A stretch of DNA of 64,000 nt from Bradyrhizobium sp. Lineage in GTDB: Bacteria > Pseudomonadota > Alphaproteobacteria > Rhizobiales > Xanthobacteraceae. The stretch lies in assembly GCF_016219575.1 (NCBI RefSeq), contig NZ_JACRMG010000009.1:620001-684000 (forward strand), in the 5' to 3' direction. The position numbers and the translations under genes were made by a program. A model generated the notes under the pieces. The model made no database searches and had not been told where the DNA came from. It saw only the letters and a program-made list of their open reading frames with translations. This document shows, one piece after another, positions 1 through 9,159 of this stretch (the stretch's first letter is position 1; every line of letters starts with the position of its first letter).

Positions 1-219
1 TCCAGACGCATGGTGGCGCGCGATTTCTCCGGCGCGTCGTTCACGGCAGCGCTGCGCCACAAGGATGCGGCATATGCGGTGCGGCTTGCCGAGGAGCTGC
101 TGCCCGGCGTACCCGTTAGTCGCGCCGCGCTCGTGGCCTATGAAGAGGCGAAGGCCTCCGCGCCCGACGACGACGAAGGCAAGATGATCGAGATCGTCTC
201 GCGGCCGAAGCAGAGCTAG
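1..219 (+). CDS. NAD(P)-dependent oxidoreductase, 3-hydroxyisobutyrate dehydrogenase-like (C-terminal part)
   Basis: Only the last 72 codons are in the window; the frame is open to the left edge, so the ATG at 10 is probably internal. The segment 'SRRMVARDFSGASF' followed by an Ala-rich helix with 'KDAAYAVRLAEEL' resembles the all-helical C-terminal domain of the beta-hydroxyacid dehydrogenase family (HIBADH, GarR, MmsB). In that family a conserved Lys comes before this region, so the catalytic part is off-window. It is followed on the same strand, after 184 bases, by two PEP-utilising proteins, so it may belong to the same catabolic or biosynthetic cluster. The substrate cannot be told from the tail alone. 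Confidence 0.6.
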   Translation, partial: SRRMVARDFSGASFTAALRHKDAAYAVRLAEELLPGVPVSRAALVAYEEAKASAPDDDEGKMIEIVSRPKQS

Positions 220-403
220 TTCGGTCCATTTCCTGCGCTGCCTGCGGCGCGTGTCCGACGCCGATCCCTTTGCGATGGAGAGCATTGGATACTGATCGGT
301 CCGGACGCTTGTGCAGCGCATCATTTGCAACCGCTGTTGACGACCGCATCGCGCCGGGCGACCCTGTCATCGAGGTGTCATACAAGGCGCTGCGGTCGGA
401 GCG

Positions 404-2647
404 ATGTCAGGCCAGATTCCCGTCTACGATCTCGACCATATTCACGATTGTTCCGCGTCCGAGCTGCGCCTGCGCCTTGGCGGCAAGGGCGCCGGCCTTG
501 TCGAGATGCGCCAGAAGCTCGGGCTTCCGGTGCCCCACGCCTTCGTTCTTTCGACCGCGCTATGCCGCCAGTATCTCACATCGGGCTGGCCCGACGGCCT
601 CGACGAGGTGATCGACCGGAAGCTTGCGGCGCTCGAAAGCGCGACGTGGCAAGGCTTCGGCGACAGCGAACGGCCGCTGCTGGTCTCCGTCCGTTCGGGC
701 GCGCCGGTGTCGATGCCGGGGATGATGGATACGATCCTCAATCTCGGCGCCAACGCCGTGACGATAGCAGGCCTTGCCGCGCGAACCGGCGACGAGCGCT
801 TCGCGCTCGATACCTGGGCACGCTTCTGCCGGATGTATGCCGGAACAGTGCTCGGCGTTGGACGCGAAAAGCTCGGTGAGAACCTGCCGCGCGAGGCATC
901 TGCAGCGGTGCTGCGCGCGGATATCGACCGGGTGCGAGACATTTGCGCGCGGGAGGGGACGCCGATCCCGGACAATGCGCGCACGCAACTGCGCGGCGCG
1001 ATCGAGGCCGTATTCCGTTCGAGCCGTTCGGAGCGCGCGCGGGTGTATTGCGAGCGCGAGGGGCTTGGCGAGGAGATGCCGACCGCAGTCCTGGTGCAAG
1101 CCATGGCGTTCGGAAATCTCGGCGTGTCGTCAGGCACCGGCGTCGCTTTCTCGCGCAATCCGTCGACCGGCGGAAACGAAACCTACGGTGACTTTCTCGC
1201 CAATGCCCAAGGCGAGGATGTTGTCGCCGGCATTCGTGCGAGTCGCCCGCTTGCGGCAATGCGCGAGACCCTGCCGGAGGTTCATGACGAGCTCGGCGAG
1301 GTGTTGCGCCGAATCGAGCGGCATTATCGCGACCTCTGCGACGTCGAATTCACGGTGCAGGAGGGGCGGCTGCAGATCCTGCAGGTGCGGGCCGGCAAGC
1401 GCTCCGCAATTGCCGCAGCTCGGATCGCGATCGATCTTGCGAATGAGGGGCTGATCTCGCGCGAAGAGGCCGTGCGCCGAGTGTCCGCGGAACAGCTGCG
1501 GCAGCTCAAGTCGATGGCCAGGGTGCGCGACGGCGCAACCGCGATTGCCTCGGGCGTCGCTGCGTCTCCGGGCGTGGTGTCGGGCGTCATCTGTCTTGAC
1601 CCGGATCGTGTCGCCGATCTCGCGGCAGGCGGCAGCAACGTCATCCTGGTCCGGCCGACGACGTCGCCCGAGGATGTGCACGGGATGGCGCAGGCGGCGG
1701 GCATCGTCACCGCAACCGGGGGCATGGTGAGTCATGCGGCGCTGGTTGCGCGCGGTTGGGGCATCGCCGCGGTCTGCGGCGTCGAAGCCCTGCAGTTGGC
1801 GCCTGCCTTGAGCATCGCGGGAAAGCGGCTGGAGGTGGGCGCGCGCCTGACCATCGATGGCACAGCCGGAAAGATCTATCTCGGAGAATGCGTGGAGGCA
1901 GGACATGGGGAGCCGCCTGAACTCGAGACCCTGCGGCGTTGGGCGGCGGAAGCCGGGCTTCCGTTGGGTGGAGAAGAAGACATAGGAGCGGCGCCGGGGA
2001 CAGACGCGGCCGAGGACAGCGGGACTTGCGACATCGGCGGCTTTGCCGTCGTTCGAGCGCTGGCGCTGCTTGGCTTTGCGACGGCCGAGCGCGTTGCCAT
2101 TGCACTGGCCACGTCACCGGACGCCGTCGACGGGGTGCTGAAATCCTTGCCGCAGACTTACATCAGCAAAGCGCCGCGCGGCCTTCATGTGACCCCCGAA
2201 GGGCGCGCGTGGTTGCAGGGGCAGCTCAAGGCGGAGCGTGACAGCATCGATCGACGCGCGGCCGAACGGCTCTACGGGAATTTCATGGCGCTGGACGCAC
2301 GCTTCAAGCAGCTCGTTGCCGACTGGCAGATCAAGCTGATTGGCGGCAGGCAGGTTCCGAATGATCACACTGACGCCGCCTACGACGCCGCGATCCGCGC
2401 GCGGCTCGCCGACTTCCACCAGGCGACGCTCGCCCTCTTGCCTGACATCCTGACGCTGGTGCCTCGCCTGAGGCCATTTGCGACGCGCCTTGCGCATGCG
2501 GCAAGAGCCGTTGCCGCGGGCGACTGCACCATGATCGCAAGCCCGTTGAAGGACAGCTATCACACCGCCTGGTTCGAGCTGCATGAGGAGCTGATTCATC
2601 TGGCCGGCCGGGATCGCGCAATCGAGGAGGCGAGGTCGGGCGGGTAA
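404..2647 (+). CDS. PPDK-derived phosphotransferase: ATP-grasp plus phosphohistidine domain, no PEP barrel
   Basis: The N-terminal two thirds match pyruvate phosphate dikinase. They carry 'LGGKGAGLVEM', the hallmark 'RSGAPVSMPGMMDTILNLG' of PPDK rather than PEP synthase, and 'DVEFTVQEGRLQILQVRAGKRS', which closes the nucleotide-binding domain. The swivelling domain follows with 'GGMVSHAALVAR', whose His444 would carry the phosphate. Classical PPDK is about 870-900 residues and ends in a PEP/pyruvate TIM barrel. This protein is 747 residues and lacks that barrel. Instead it ends in about 240 residues with a winged-helix-like stretch ('LGFATAERVAIAL...GLHVTPEGRAWL') and a helical tail. The Thr next to the catalytic His in canonical 'GGMTSHAA', a regulatory site in plant PPDK, is Val here. 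The next gene starts 75 bases downstream and supplies a second swivel. The final acceptor is unknown. Confidence 0.8.
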   Translation: MSGQIPVYDLDHIHDCSASELRLRLGGKGAGLVEMRQKLGLPVPHAFVLSTALCRQYLTSGWPDGLDEVIDRKLAALESATWQGFGDSERPLLVSVRSGAPVSMPGMMDTILNLGANAVTIAGLAARTGDERFALDTWARFCRMYAGTVLGVGREKLGENLPREASAAVLRADIDRVRDICAREGTPIPDNARTQLRGAIEAVFRSSRSERARVYCEREGLGEEMPTAVLVQAMAFGNLGVSSGTGVAFSRNPSTGGNETYGDFLANAQGEDVVAGIRASRPLAAMRETLPEVHDELGEVLRRIERHYRDLCDVEFTVQEGRLQILQVRAGKRSAIAAARIAIDLANEGLISREEAVRRVSAEQLRQLKSMARVRDGATAIASGVAASPGVVSGVICLDPDRVADLAAGGSNVILVRPTTSPEDVHGMAQAAGIVTATGGMVSHAALVARGWGIAAVCGVEALQLAPALSIAGKRLEVGARLTIDGTAGKIYLGECVEAGHGEPPELETLRRWAAEAGLPLGGEEDIGAAPGTDAAEDSGTCDIGGFAVVRALALLGFATAERVAIALATSPDAVDGVLKSLPQTYISKAPRGLHVTPEGRAWLQGQLKAERDSIDRRAAERLYGNFMALDARFKQLVADWQIKLIGGRQVPNDHTDAAYDAAIRARLADFHQATLALLPDILTLVPRLRPFATRLAHAARAVAAGDCTMIASPLKDSYHTAWFELHEELIHLAGRDRAIEEARSGG

Positions 2648-2722
2648 GAAAGCCGGAACAGGTCACATGGCCGGCAACAACAAGAACGGGCCGGACGCAG
2701 AGCTCACAGGGGAGGACTTCAA

Positions 2723-4498
2723 ATGACAAGCACGCATTGGCTCGTCGAAGGCAGGATCGACCCGCGTTGGCCGATCAACACGCGCGGCAATATCGGCGAG
2801 GTCTTTCCGGAGGTTCTGACGCCGCTGTCCTACACTCTCGGCGTGCTCTCGGCCGAAGCCGGCTGGCGCGATGCCTACCGGCAGATGGGCGTCCTGCAGC
2901 GCAATGACTTCAAGAACGACGATCCCGTCATCATCGGGCTCTACGCCGGCTACGGTTATCTGAACGTCTCCTATCTGCGCATGATCGGCGTAAGGGCGCC
3001 GGGCTCCTCGCCCGAGGCGATCGATGCCACGCTGTTCGGTGAAGGCAACCCGCCGCCCTATGTGCCGCGCAAGGGTGACAAGAGCCTGTTGTCCACGCTG
3101 AAAATCCTGCTCACGGTGATCAAGGCGCTCGGGACCAAGTCCGAGCCGCGGGTGGTCGGGGAGAGTTACCGGCTGGTTGCCGACTGGGAAGCGAAGTGCC
3201 CGCCGCTCGATGCTCCGGACGAAGCGCTCTTGGCCTATATGGCCGCGTTTCCGCCGGTGTTCCGCCAGATCTTCCGCAACCACATCATGTCGAGCTCGGT
3301 CGCCGCTATCGTCTCGGGAATTCTTGCCGACGCCGCCAAGGCCGCGGGTGAACCTGGCCTGGCGACCCATTTGATCGGCGCGGCCGGCGACGTGCTGTCG
3401 GCCTCCTACGCGCAGGAGCTTTACGAGATCGCAAAGCTTGTCCGCGCCAGTCCGGCACTGACGACCGCTTTCGATGCCGGCACGTCGGGATTGTACGACC
3501 GGCTGAAGCCGATGCCCGAGGCTGCCGCGTTCAACAGTCAATTCGCGGCGTTCCTCGACCGCCACGGCCATCGCGGCCCGAACGACTGGGAGCTGTCGTC
3601 GCGTACCTGGGAGAACACCCCGGAACTGGCGCTGGTCGCGATCGATCGCATGCGGCTCGCAGGGCATGACCTCACGCCGGCGCTGCGGCTGAAGGACATG
3701 GAGGCCCGGCAGCTGGCAGCGATCGAAAAAGTGCTGCCGCACGTCAAGTTCATGGACAAGGGCAACGTCAGGAAAGCCGTCAAGGCGCTGCCGTACTGGT
3801 CGCGGGCCCGTGAGGCGACGCGCGATCGTGCGGTGCGTACGGGCGCCACATTGAAGCGCGTGTTCCGCGAGCTGGTGCGGCGCGCCGCGCAAAGGGGCGG
3901 CATCGAGGACCCGCGCATGGTCGCGATGCTGGGCTTCCACGACGAATTGCCGGAGTACCTCAGGGATCCGCGCAGACTCGTGCCCGTCATCAGGGAGCGC
4001 TGGGCGCTGCGCGAGCGGTTTGCCGCGGTGACGCCGCCGTTCTTCATCAACTCGCAGGACGAGGTGCCGGGGATCGAGGAGATGGAAGCTGCGCAAGGCA
4101 AGGACAGGCCAAAGGCTGTCGTGGCCGGCGACGTACTGAAGGGCGACGGCGGCTCGGCCGGCGTCGCGCGCGGCCGCGCCCGCATCGTGCTCGATCCCTC
4201 CGATGCACGCGGCCTCAATCCCGGCGACATACTGGTGGCCCCGATGACCGATCCCGCCTGGACGCCGTTGTTCCTCCCGGCGGGTGCGGTGGTCGTCAAT
4301 GTCGGCGCACTCATGAGCCACGCCGTCATCGTCTCGCGCGAGCTCGGCATTCCCTGCGTGGTAGCGGTCGCGGCCGCCACCGATCGGATCGCCGATGGCA
4401 CGATGATCGAGGTCGACGGCACCGCCGGCACGGTGCGTGTGCTCGAAACGTCTGCTGCAAGGGAGCCCGCCGATGTCCGCTCAGCCGCGGCGAAGTAA
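2723..4498 (+). CDS. PEP-utilising enzyme, mobile (swivelling phosphohistidine) subunit
   Basis: This 591-residue protein starts at an ATG preceded by a good ribosome binding site (ggggagga). Its first ~440 residues open with 'NTRGNIGEVFPEVLTPLSY', a pattern typical of the acceptor-binding middle domain of rifampicin phosphotransferase and phenylphosphate-synthase-like proteins. Its C-terminus is a swivelling domain with 'ALMSHAVIVSRELGIPCVV', where His533 is the likely phosphocarrier, ending in the usual 'MIEVDGTAGTVRV'. There is no ATP-grasp domain. It would therefore need a partner for ATP, and the PPDK-like gene immediately upstream is the obvious candidate. I infer a two-protein dikinase that phosphorylates an unknown small molecule with release of AMP and Pi. 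Confidence 0.75.
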   Translation: MTSTHWLVEGRIDPRWPINTRGNIGEVFPEVLTPLSYTLGVLSAEAGWRDAYRQMGVLQRNDFKNDDPVIIGLYAGYGYLNVSYLRMIGVRAPGSSPEAIDATLFGEGNPPPYVPRKGDKSLLSTLKILLTVIKALGTKSEPRVVGESYRLVADWEAKCPPLDAPDEALLAYMAAFPPVFRQIFRNHIMSSSVAAIVSGILADAAKAAGEPGLATHLIGAAGDVLSASYAQELYEIAKLVRASPALTTAFDAGTSGLYDRLKPMPEAAAFNSQFAAFLDRHGHRGPNDWELSSRTWENTPELALVAIDRMRLAGHDLTPALRLKDMEARQLAAIEKVLPHVKFMDKGNVRKAVKALPYWSRAREATRDRAVRTGATLKRVFRELVRRAAQRGGIEDPRMVAMLGFHDELPEYLRDPRRLVPVIRERWALRERFAAVTPPFFINSQDEVPGIEEMEAAQGKDRPKAVVAGDVLKGDGGSAGVARGRARIVLDPSDARGLNPGDILVAPMTDPAWTPLFLPAGAVVVNVGALMSHAVIVSRELGIPCVVAVAAATDRIADGTMIEVDGTAGTVRVLETSAAREPADVRSAAAK

Positions 4499-4608
4499 AG
4501 CGGGTTAGACCGCGCAGTCTTGCCGCCGAAACAGCCGTCGGAAATCGGGTGGACACCGGCTGTTGCCCGGTCTAGCCGTGGGCGCGAGATCACTCGTTGG
4601 CAGGAAGA

Positions 4609-5514
4609 ATGGCAGCCCGCGACGGCCGGATTGATGCGCGCGACTGGTCGCTGCTTGCCGCACTGTCGGTGCTGTGGGGCGGCTCGTTCTTCTTCAACGG
4701 CCTCGTGCTGCGCGAGCTGCCGCCATTGACGCTGGTGCTGCTGCGCGTGGCGCTCGCCGCCATCATCCTGCTGCCGCTGCTTTGCGCGCATCGGCTGCCG
4801 TTTCCGAGGGGGTGGGTGGGCTGGCGGCCGTTCTTCCTCGTCGCCCTGTTCAACAATGTGCTGCCGTTCTCGCTGATCGTTACCGCGCAGACCTGGATCC
4901 CCAGCGGGCTGGCCTCCATCCTCAACGCCACCACGCCGCTGTTCACGGTGCTGGTGATGGCGGCGGCCGGTGAAGAGAAGCTTTTCCTCCGGCGGGTTGC
5001 CGGCGTGATCGCAGGCCTCATCGGCGTGATCATCCTGCGCGGCAGCGGATTGGACTTCGAGAGCGGGCAGGGGCTCGGCATCCTGCTTTGCCTTGCCGCG
5101 GCCCTCTGCTACGGCATTTCAGCGCTGATCGCGCGGCGCAGTCTCTCGGATTCGCCGCCGCTGGCCACCGCGACATTCCAGCTGATGGCATCGAGCCTGA
5201 TGATGGCGGTCGTTGCCGGCATTTTCGAGCAGCCGTGGCGATTGCCGATGCCTGGCGCGGTGACGTGGCTCGCCGTGTTCGGCCTGGCCGCGCTATCGAC
5301 GGCGCTGGCCTATATCGTGTTCTTCCGGATTCTGCGGCGCTCCGGCGCCACCAACGTCATGCTGGTGACGCTGCTGGTGCCGGTCACCGCCATCCTGCTC
5401 GGCTCGCTTGTGCTCGGCGAGCACATCTCACCGCGTGAAATCATCGGCGCGCTGGTGATCGGCAGCGCGCTGCTCCTGATCGACGGGCGCGTGCTGAAAT
5501 ATTTCGGGCGTTAG
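4609..5514 (+). CDS. DMT-family (EamA) inner-membrane transporter
   Basis: The protein is about 301 residues with ten hydrophobic segments arranged as two EamA repeats, the standard layout of drug/metabolite exporters. The first helix carries 'LSVLWGGSFFFNGLVLRELPP' and the second repeat ends in 'VPVTAILLGSLVLGEHISPREIIGALVIGSALLLID', both typical of the family. The ATG at 4609 has an aggaag just upstream; an in-frame TTG at 4597 is the alternative. It stands alone between the phosphotransferase pair and a convergent carbamoyltransferase. Family members export amino acids, metabolites or drugs, and the substrate cannot be predicted here. Confidence 0.85.
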   Translation: MAARDGRIDARDWSLLAALSVLWGGSFFFNGLVLRELPPLTLVLLRVALAAIILLPLLCAHRLPFPRGWVGWRPFFLVALFNNVLPFSLIVTAQTWIPSGLASILNATTPLFTVLVMAAAGEEKLFLRRVAGVIAGLIGVIILRGSGLDFESGQGLGILLCLAAALCYGISALIARRSLSDSPPLATATFQLMASSLMMAVVAGIFEQPWRLPMPGAVTWLAVFGLAALSTALAYIVFFRILRRSGATNVMLVTLLVPVTAILLGSLVLGEHISPREIIGALVIGSALLLIDGRVLKYFGR

Positions 5515-5567
5515 AGAGCGTTTTCAGGCGACGTGGATACCGGTTCGCGTGAAGAAAACGCGTCAAA

Positions 5568-7730
5568 TCAAGAATCTGAAGCCTGCGCCTTCCGCCACTC
5601 GGCGAGCCAGCTCGTGAACCGTCCGCTGTCGCGCTCGCCGCCATGCCAGGCGGCGTGTACCGTGCCGTCATCGGCGACCATCAGCACGGCATCGAGCCCC
5701 TTGGAGCGGCGCAGCGTATCGACGGCCTGTTGCGGGGACTGCGCGATCGGCCCGGCCACGTTGAACGACGTGTTGACCGACATCTCGACGCCGACGCGGC
5801 GTCCCATGGCCTTCAGATAGGCATGGATAAGAGGATCGTCGGCCTCGCGCACGATCTGGATGCGGCCGGTGCCGTCGGCGTGGATGACGGCAGGAATTTT
5901 TTCACGCGCGCCCGGCTTCGAATGCGCCGTCAGCACCATGTAATTATAGGCGTTGTAGTCGGCATCGGACGCGCCCGGCAGCAGTTCGAAATACTTCCGG
6001 GCTGCTTCCAGTGTCGCCATCGGCGCCAGCGGCCGGATCGCCTCGCGGTACTTGACGCGCTCGTTCAGCCGTTCGCGCGCGTCGGCGTCACAGGGGTTGG
6101 CGAGGATCGAGCGGTGGCCGAGCGCACGCGGCCCGGTTTCGGCCGCGCCCTGGTAGATCGCGACGACGCCGCTCTGCGACACCATGTAAGCCATCAGATC
6201 GGCGATGGCGTTGAGGCCTTCCGCGGTCGAGATGTCGCCGACGCGTTGCGAGGCGACGTCGTCGGCCTGAAGGGCGGCTGCGATATCCGCCCCGGTCGGC
6301 GGCGCGCCGCAGTAGAAGGCGTGGGTCATCGGCGCGCCGCGCGGGCTGCCGGCCAGATGGGCGAACTGCCAGGCCGCGCCGATGACGACGCCGGGATCGC
6401 CGGGCACCGGCGGCACCCACAGATGCAGCCGCACCTTGCGGCCCTGGTTCTTCTCGAACCACGCCTCGTCGAAATGTTCGAGCAGGCGCATGTTGCCGAT
6501 GGCGTTCAGCGCGACGCCGCCGGTCAACACCAGTCGGTGTGCGCCGGTCAGGCGCAGCAGGTGATCGACGACGTGGATCATCGCGTCTTCCAGCACCAGC
6601 TGTGTTGCGGCGGCCTTGTCGAGGCGGTCCTGGGTGTCGGGGCGGTGCTTGATGTCCTCGACGCGCAGCATCGCGTCCGGATTCCACAACTGTTCGGGCT
6701 TGAGCGGCTCTCCGAGGATGTCGATCAGCGGACGCTTGTAGGGTTTGAACGAGGGATCGTAGTACCAGTTCGCCATGGCGCGATTGAGCGAGATCTCGCC
6801 ATTGGCCCCGAGATGCAGCACGTGCTTCAGCCGCGAATAGTAGGGATTGCTGCCGCGGTCCATGTCGCCCCAGGCGGCGGCGCCCATGTAGCGGCCCTCG
6901 CTGGAGAGCCAGGTCCAGCCGCCCTGGGTCGACGACACCACGCTGTAGAACATGCCCAGTGAATCGAACATGCTGTCGTTGCAGTAGAGCTGGCGCATCT
7001 CGCCGTCCTTGACGGAGTAGAGCGAGACCGAGCCCGTGTCGCCGGTACCGTCGAGCACGGCGACCGCAACCGGCTCGCCGTCATCGGCAAAAGGCGAGGC
7101 GGCATACGAGAACCAGGCGTGATTGCCATGGTGCGGCATGCAGATCAGCGGCACCGGATCGGCGAGTCCGAGCTGCTTTGCCAGAATTCTCGGCGAACGC
7201 GTCATCTGGTCGAGCCGGCGGCGGTCGAACGCGGTCGCATCGGCGACGCGGACCAGCGCGAGGCTTTGCGGCGCTTCCTCGAACATGCTGCGCGCGAGCA
7301 TTCCGCCCAGCGCAAAATAGTCCCAGCTGGTCAGCCACGCATCGATATCGGCGATGTCGCGTCCCATGCCGCGCAGGGTCGCGACCATCGCATCGATCGA
7401 TTGTGCCGGATATTCGGTGGTGTGCTTGTTGCCGGAAAAGCGTTCTTCCTCATTGTTGAGGATCAGCCGCGGGCCATGGGCCTGCGTCACCTCCACCAGT
7501 GCGACGCCGGAATTGTGCGTGCCCGGGAGCCCGAGGCCCGCGAGGTACACCGTCTCGCCGCGCGCAAGCTTGCCGCGCACATGGGCAATGCGTTCGCTCG
7601 CGAAATCGGAGCCGAGTTCGTGGAAACCGATCTTGCCCATCGTCTTGCGCGTGAGCCAGCGGGCGAGGCGAAAGCTCGCGGCGCCCAGCCGGGGATGACG
7701 CGGTCCGACACGTAGTTTCTGCACTTCCAA
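5568..7730 (-). CDS. Carbamoyltransferase of the NodU/CmcH/TobZ family
   Basis: The protein is about 720 residues. An N-terminal ASKHA-fold domain has 'GLPGTHNSGVALVE', 'NNEEERFSGNKHTTEYP' and the metal-binding 'PHHGNHAWFSYA' near residues 199-209. A C-terminal part carries 'ETGPRALGHRSILANP', the signature of the family. These enzymes transfer a carbamoyl group from carbamoyl phosphate, through carbamoyl-AMP, to a hydroxyl of a sugar, antibiotic or lipochitooligosaccharide. There are no nod genes in the window, so nodulation-factor modification is not supported. I chose the TTG at 7730 because a GAGG lies about nine bases upstream. The first ATG that fits is at 7640 but has no ribosome binding site, and the ORF track's 8012 start would run into the upstream region of the neighbouring gene. 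Confidence 0.85.
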   Translation of the reverse strand: MEVQKLRVGPRHPRLGAASFRLARWLTRKTMGKIGFHELGSDFASERIAHVRGKLARGETVYLAGLGLPGTHNSGVALVEVTQAHGPRLILNNEEERFSGNKHTTEYPAQSIDAMVATLRGMGRDIADIDAWLTSWDYFALGGMLARSMFEEAPQSLALVRVADATAFDRRRLDQMTRSPRILAKQLGLADPVPLICMPHHGNHAWFSYAASPFADDGEPVAVAVLDGTGDTGSVSLYSVKDGEMRQLYCNDSMFDSLGMFYSVVSSTQGGWTWLSSEGRYMGAAAWGDMDRGSNPYYSRLKHVLHLGANGEISLNRAMANWYYDPSFKPYKRPLIDILGEPLKPEQLWNPDAMLRVEDIKHRPDTQDRLDKAAATQLVLEDAMIHVVDHLLRLTGAHRLVLTGGVALNAIGNMRLLEHFDEAWFEKNQGRKVRLHLWVPPVPGDPGVVIGAAWQFAHLAGSPRGAPMTHAFYCGAPPTGADIAAALQADDVASQRVGDISTAEGLNAIADLMAYMVSQSGVVAIYQGAAETGPRALGHRSILANPCDADARERLNERVKYREAIRPLAPMATLEAARKYFELLPGASDADYNAYNYMVLTAHSKPGAREKIPAVIHADGTGRIQIVREADDPLIHAYLKAMGRRVGVEMSVNTSFNVAGPIAQSPQQAVDTLRRSKGLDAVLMVADDGTVHAAWHGGERDSGRFTSWLAEWRKAQASDS

Positions 7731-7787
7731 GCGACCTGCCTCAAGTCCGTCCGCCGATGTCGGCGCATACTCACCACAATTGGCTGT

Positions 7788-7813
7788 CCGCAACAACTCG
7801 TTTCGTTGTGCGG
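7788..7813. promoter_or_regulatory. Inverted repeat in the divergent carbamoyltransferase / binding-protein intergenic region
   Basis: CCGCAACAAC and GTTGTGCGG form an inverted repeat with one unpaired base around a seven-base centre. It lies between two divergent genes, about 70 bases upstream of the binding-protein ATG and about 58 upstream of the carbamoyltransferase start. It could be a regulator-binding site or an RNA hairpin. No known box was recognised. Confidence 0.3.
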
Positions 7814-7881
7814 AATATGCCCGTCCTTGCCAGTCCGCTCCCGGCTTGTCACACTTGGCAAAAAACAAGCGGGAGGAAAAC

Positions 7882-9102
7882 ATGCTGCTGCACCGGACCG
7901 GACTCATTGCCCTCGTGTCATTGGTTTCCGTGGCGATGGCCACGTCCGCGTACGCGCAGAAGAAATACGATCCCGGCGCCAGCGATGCCGAGATCCGGAT
8001 CGGCAACATCATGCCCTACAGCGGGCCGGCATCCGCCTACGGAACCATCGGCAAGGCCCAGGCGGCCTATTTCAACAAGATCAATGCCGAGGGCGGCATC
8101 AACGGCCGCAAGATCAATTTCATCAGCTATGACGACGCCTATTCGCCGCCAAAGGCCGTCGAGCAGGCCCGCAAGCTGGTCGAGAGCGACGAGGTTCTGC
8201 TGGTGTTCCAGCCGCTCGGCACGCCGTCCAACTCGGCGATCCAGAAATACATGAACGCGAAGAAGGTGCCGCAGCTCTTCGTCGCAACCGGCGCCACCAA
8301 ATTTGGCGATCCGCAGAATTTCCCCTGGACCATGGGCTGGCAGCCCAACTACCAGAGCGAGGGGCGCATCTACGCCGCCTATATCAAGAAGAATTATCCG
8401 AACGGCAGGATCGCGGCGCTCTGGCAGAACGACGACGCCGGCAGGGACCAGATGAAGGGCCTGCGCGACGGTCTCGGCGACAAGGCGAACATGATCATCG
8501 CCGACAAGTCCTACGAGGTCTCCGACCCCACCATCGACTCCCAGATCGTGGCGCTGAAGGACTCCGGCGCGGATATTCTGATGACCTGGGCCGCACCGAA
8601 GGGCGCCGCACAGGCGATCCGCAAAGTGGCGGAACTCGGCTGGAAGCCGGTCTATTTCATCGGCAACGTCTCGACGTCGGTTGCGACCGTGCTGAAGCCC
8701 GCGGGCCTGGAAAACGCCAGGGGCATCATCTCGACCGCCTACATCAAGGATCCGACCGACCCGACCTGGAAGGACGATCCCGGCATCAAGGCGTGGTCGG
8801 CCTTCATGGAGAAGTATTATCCCGAGGGCGACAGGACCAACAACAACAACGTCTATGGCTACGCGACGGCCCAGACCATGGTGCAGGTGCTCAAGCAATG
8901 CGGCGACGATCTCACGCGCGAGAACGTCATGCGGCAGGCAGCGAGCCTGAAGGATTTCAGCAGCGACGTGCTGCTGCCCGGCATCAGGATCAACACCGGC
9001 AAGGACGATTTCTTTCCGATCGAGCAGATGCAGCTGATGCGCTTCAACGGCACGAGCTGGGAGCTGTTCGGCGAGATCATCTCCGGCGAAGTCGGGCACT
9101 AG
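7882..9102 (+). CDS. Branched-chain amino acid-type ABC transporter substrate-binding protein (LivJ family)
   Basis: The 406-residue protein starts at an ATG with a strong gggaggaaa ribosome binding site; the longer ORF-track start at 7780 is rejected. A Sec signal peptide (about residues 1-25, cut after 'TSAYA') leads to the mature 'QKKYDPGASDAEIRIGNIMPYSGPASAYG', the typical opening of periplasmic type I binding proteins (Peripla_BP_6). The body follows the family throughout, for example 'INGRKINFISYDDAYSPPKAVEQARKLVE'. No permease or ATPase genes are adjacent, so it is an orphan receptor that must work with a transporter encoded elsewhere. Ligands in this family include branched-chain amino acids, amides, urea and aromatic acids. 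Confidence 0.9.
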   Translation: MLLHRTGLIALVSLVSVAMATSAYAQKKYDPGASDAEIRIGNIMPYSGPASAYGTIGKAQAAYFNKINAEGGINGRKINFISYDDAYSPPKAVEQARKLVESDEVLLVFQPLGTPSNSAIQKYMNAKKVPQLFVATGATKFGDPQNFPWTMGWQPNYQSEGRIYAAYIKKNYPNGRIAALWQNDDAGRDQMKGLRDGLGDKANMIIADKSYEVSDPTIDSQIVALKDSGADILMTWAAPKGAAQAIRKVAELGWKPVYFIGNVSTSVATVLKPAGLENARGIISTAYIKDPTDPTWKDDPGIKAWSAFMEKYYPEGDRTNNNNVYGYATAQTMVQVLKQCGDDLTRENVMRQAASLKDFSSDVLLPGIRINTGKDDFFPIEQMQLMRFNGTSWELFGEIISGEVGH

Positions 9103-9159
9103 CGCGAGCAGGCTCCGATTTGCTATCAATAGTTTCCATTCATAGCCGCCGAGGAAGTC

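Noticed and set aside
2663-4321. 552-codon open frame on the minus strand
   Set aside because: It is antisense to the PEP-utilising mobile subunit, with no protein family signal.
5568-7730. Nodulation gene nodU
   Set aside because: The family is right, but there is no nod box and no nod gene in the window, so the specific name is not supported.
5568-8012. Carbamoyltransferase starting at 8012 as in the ORF track
   Set aside because: The extra N-terminus covers the promoter and signal-peptide region of the divergent binding-protein gene and shows no conserved sequence.
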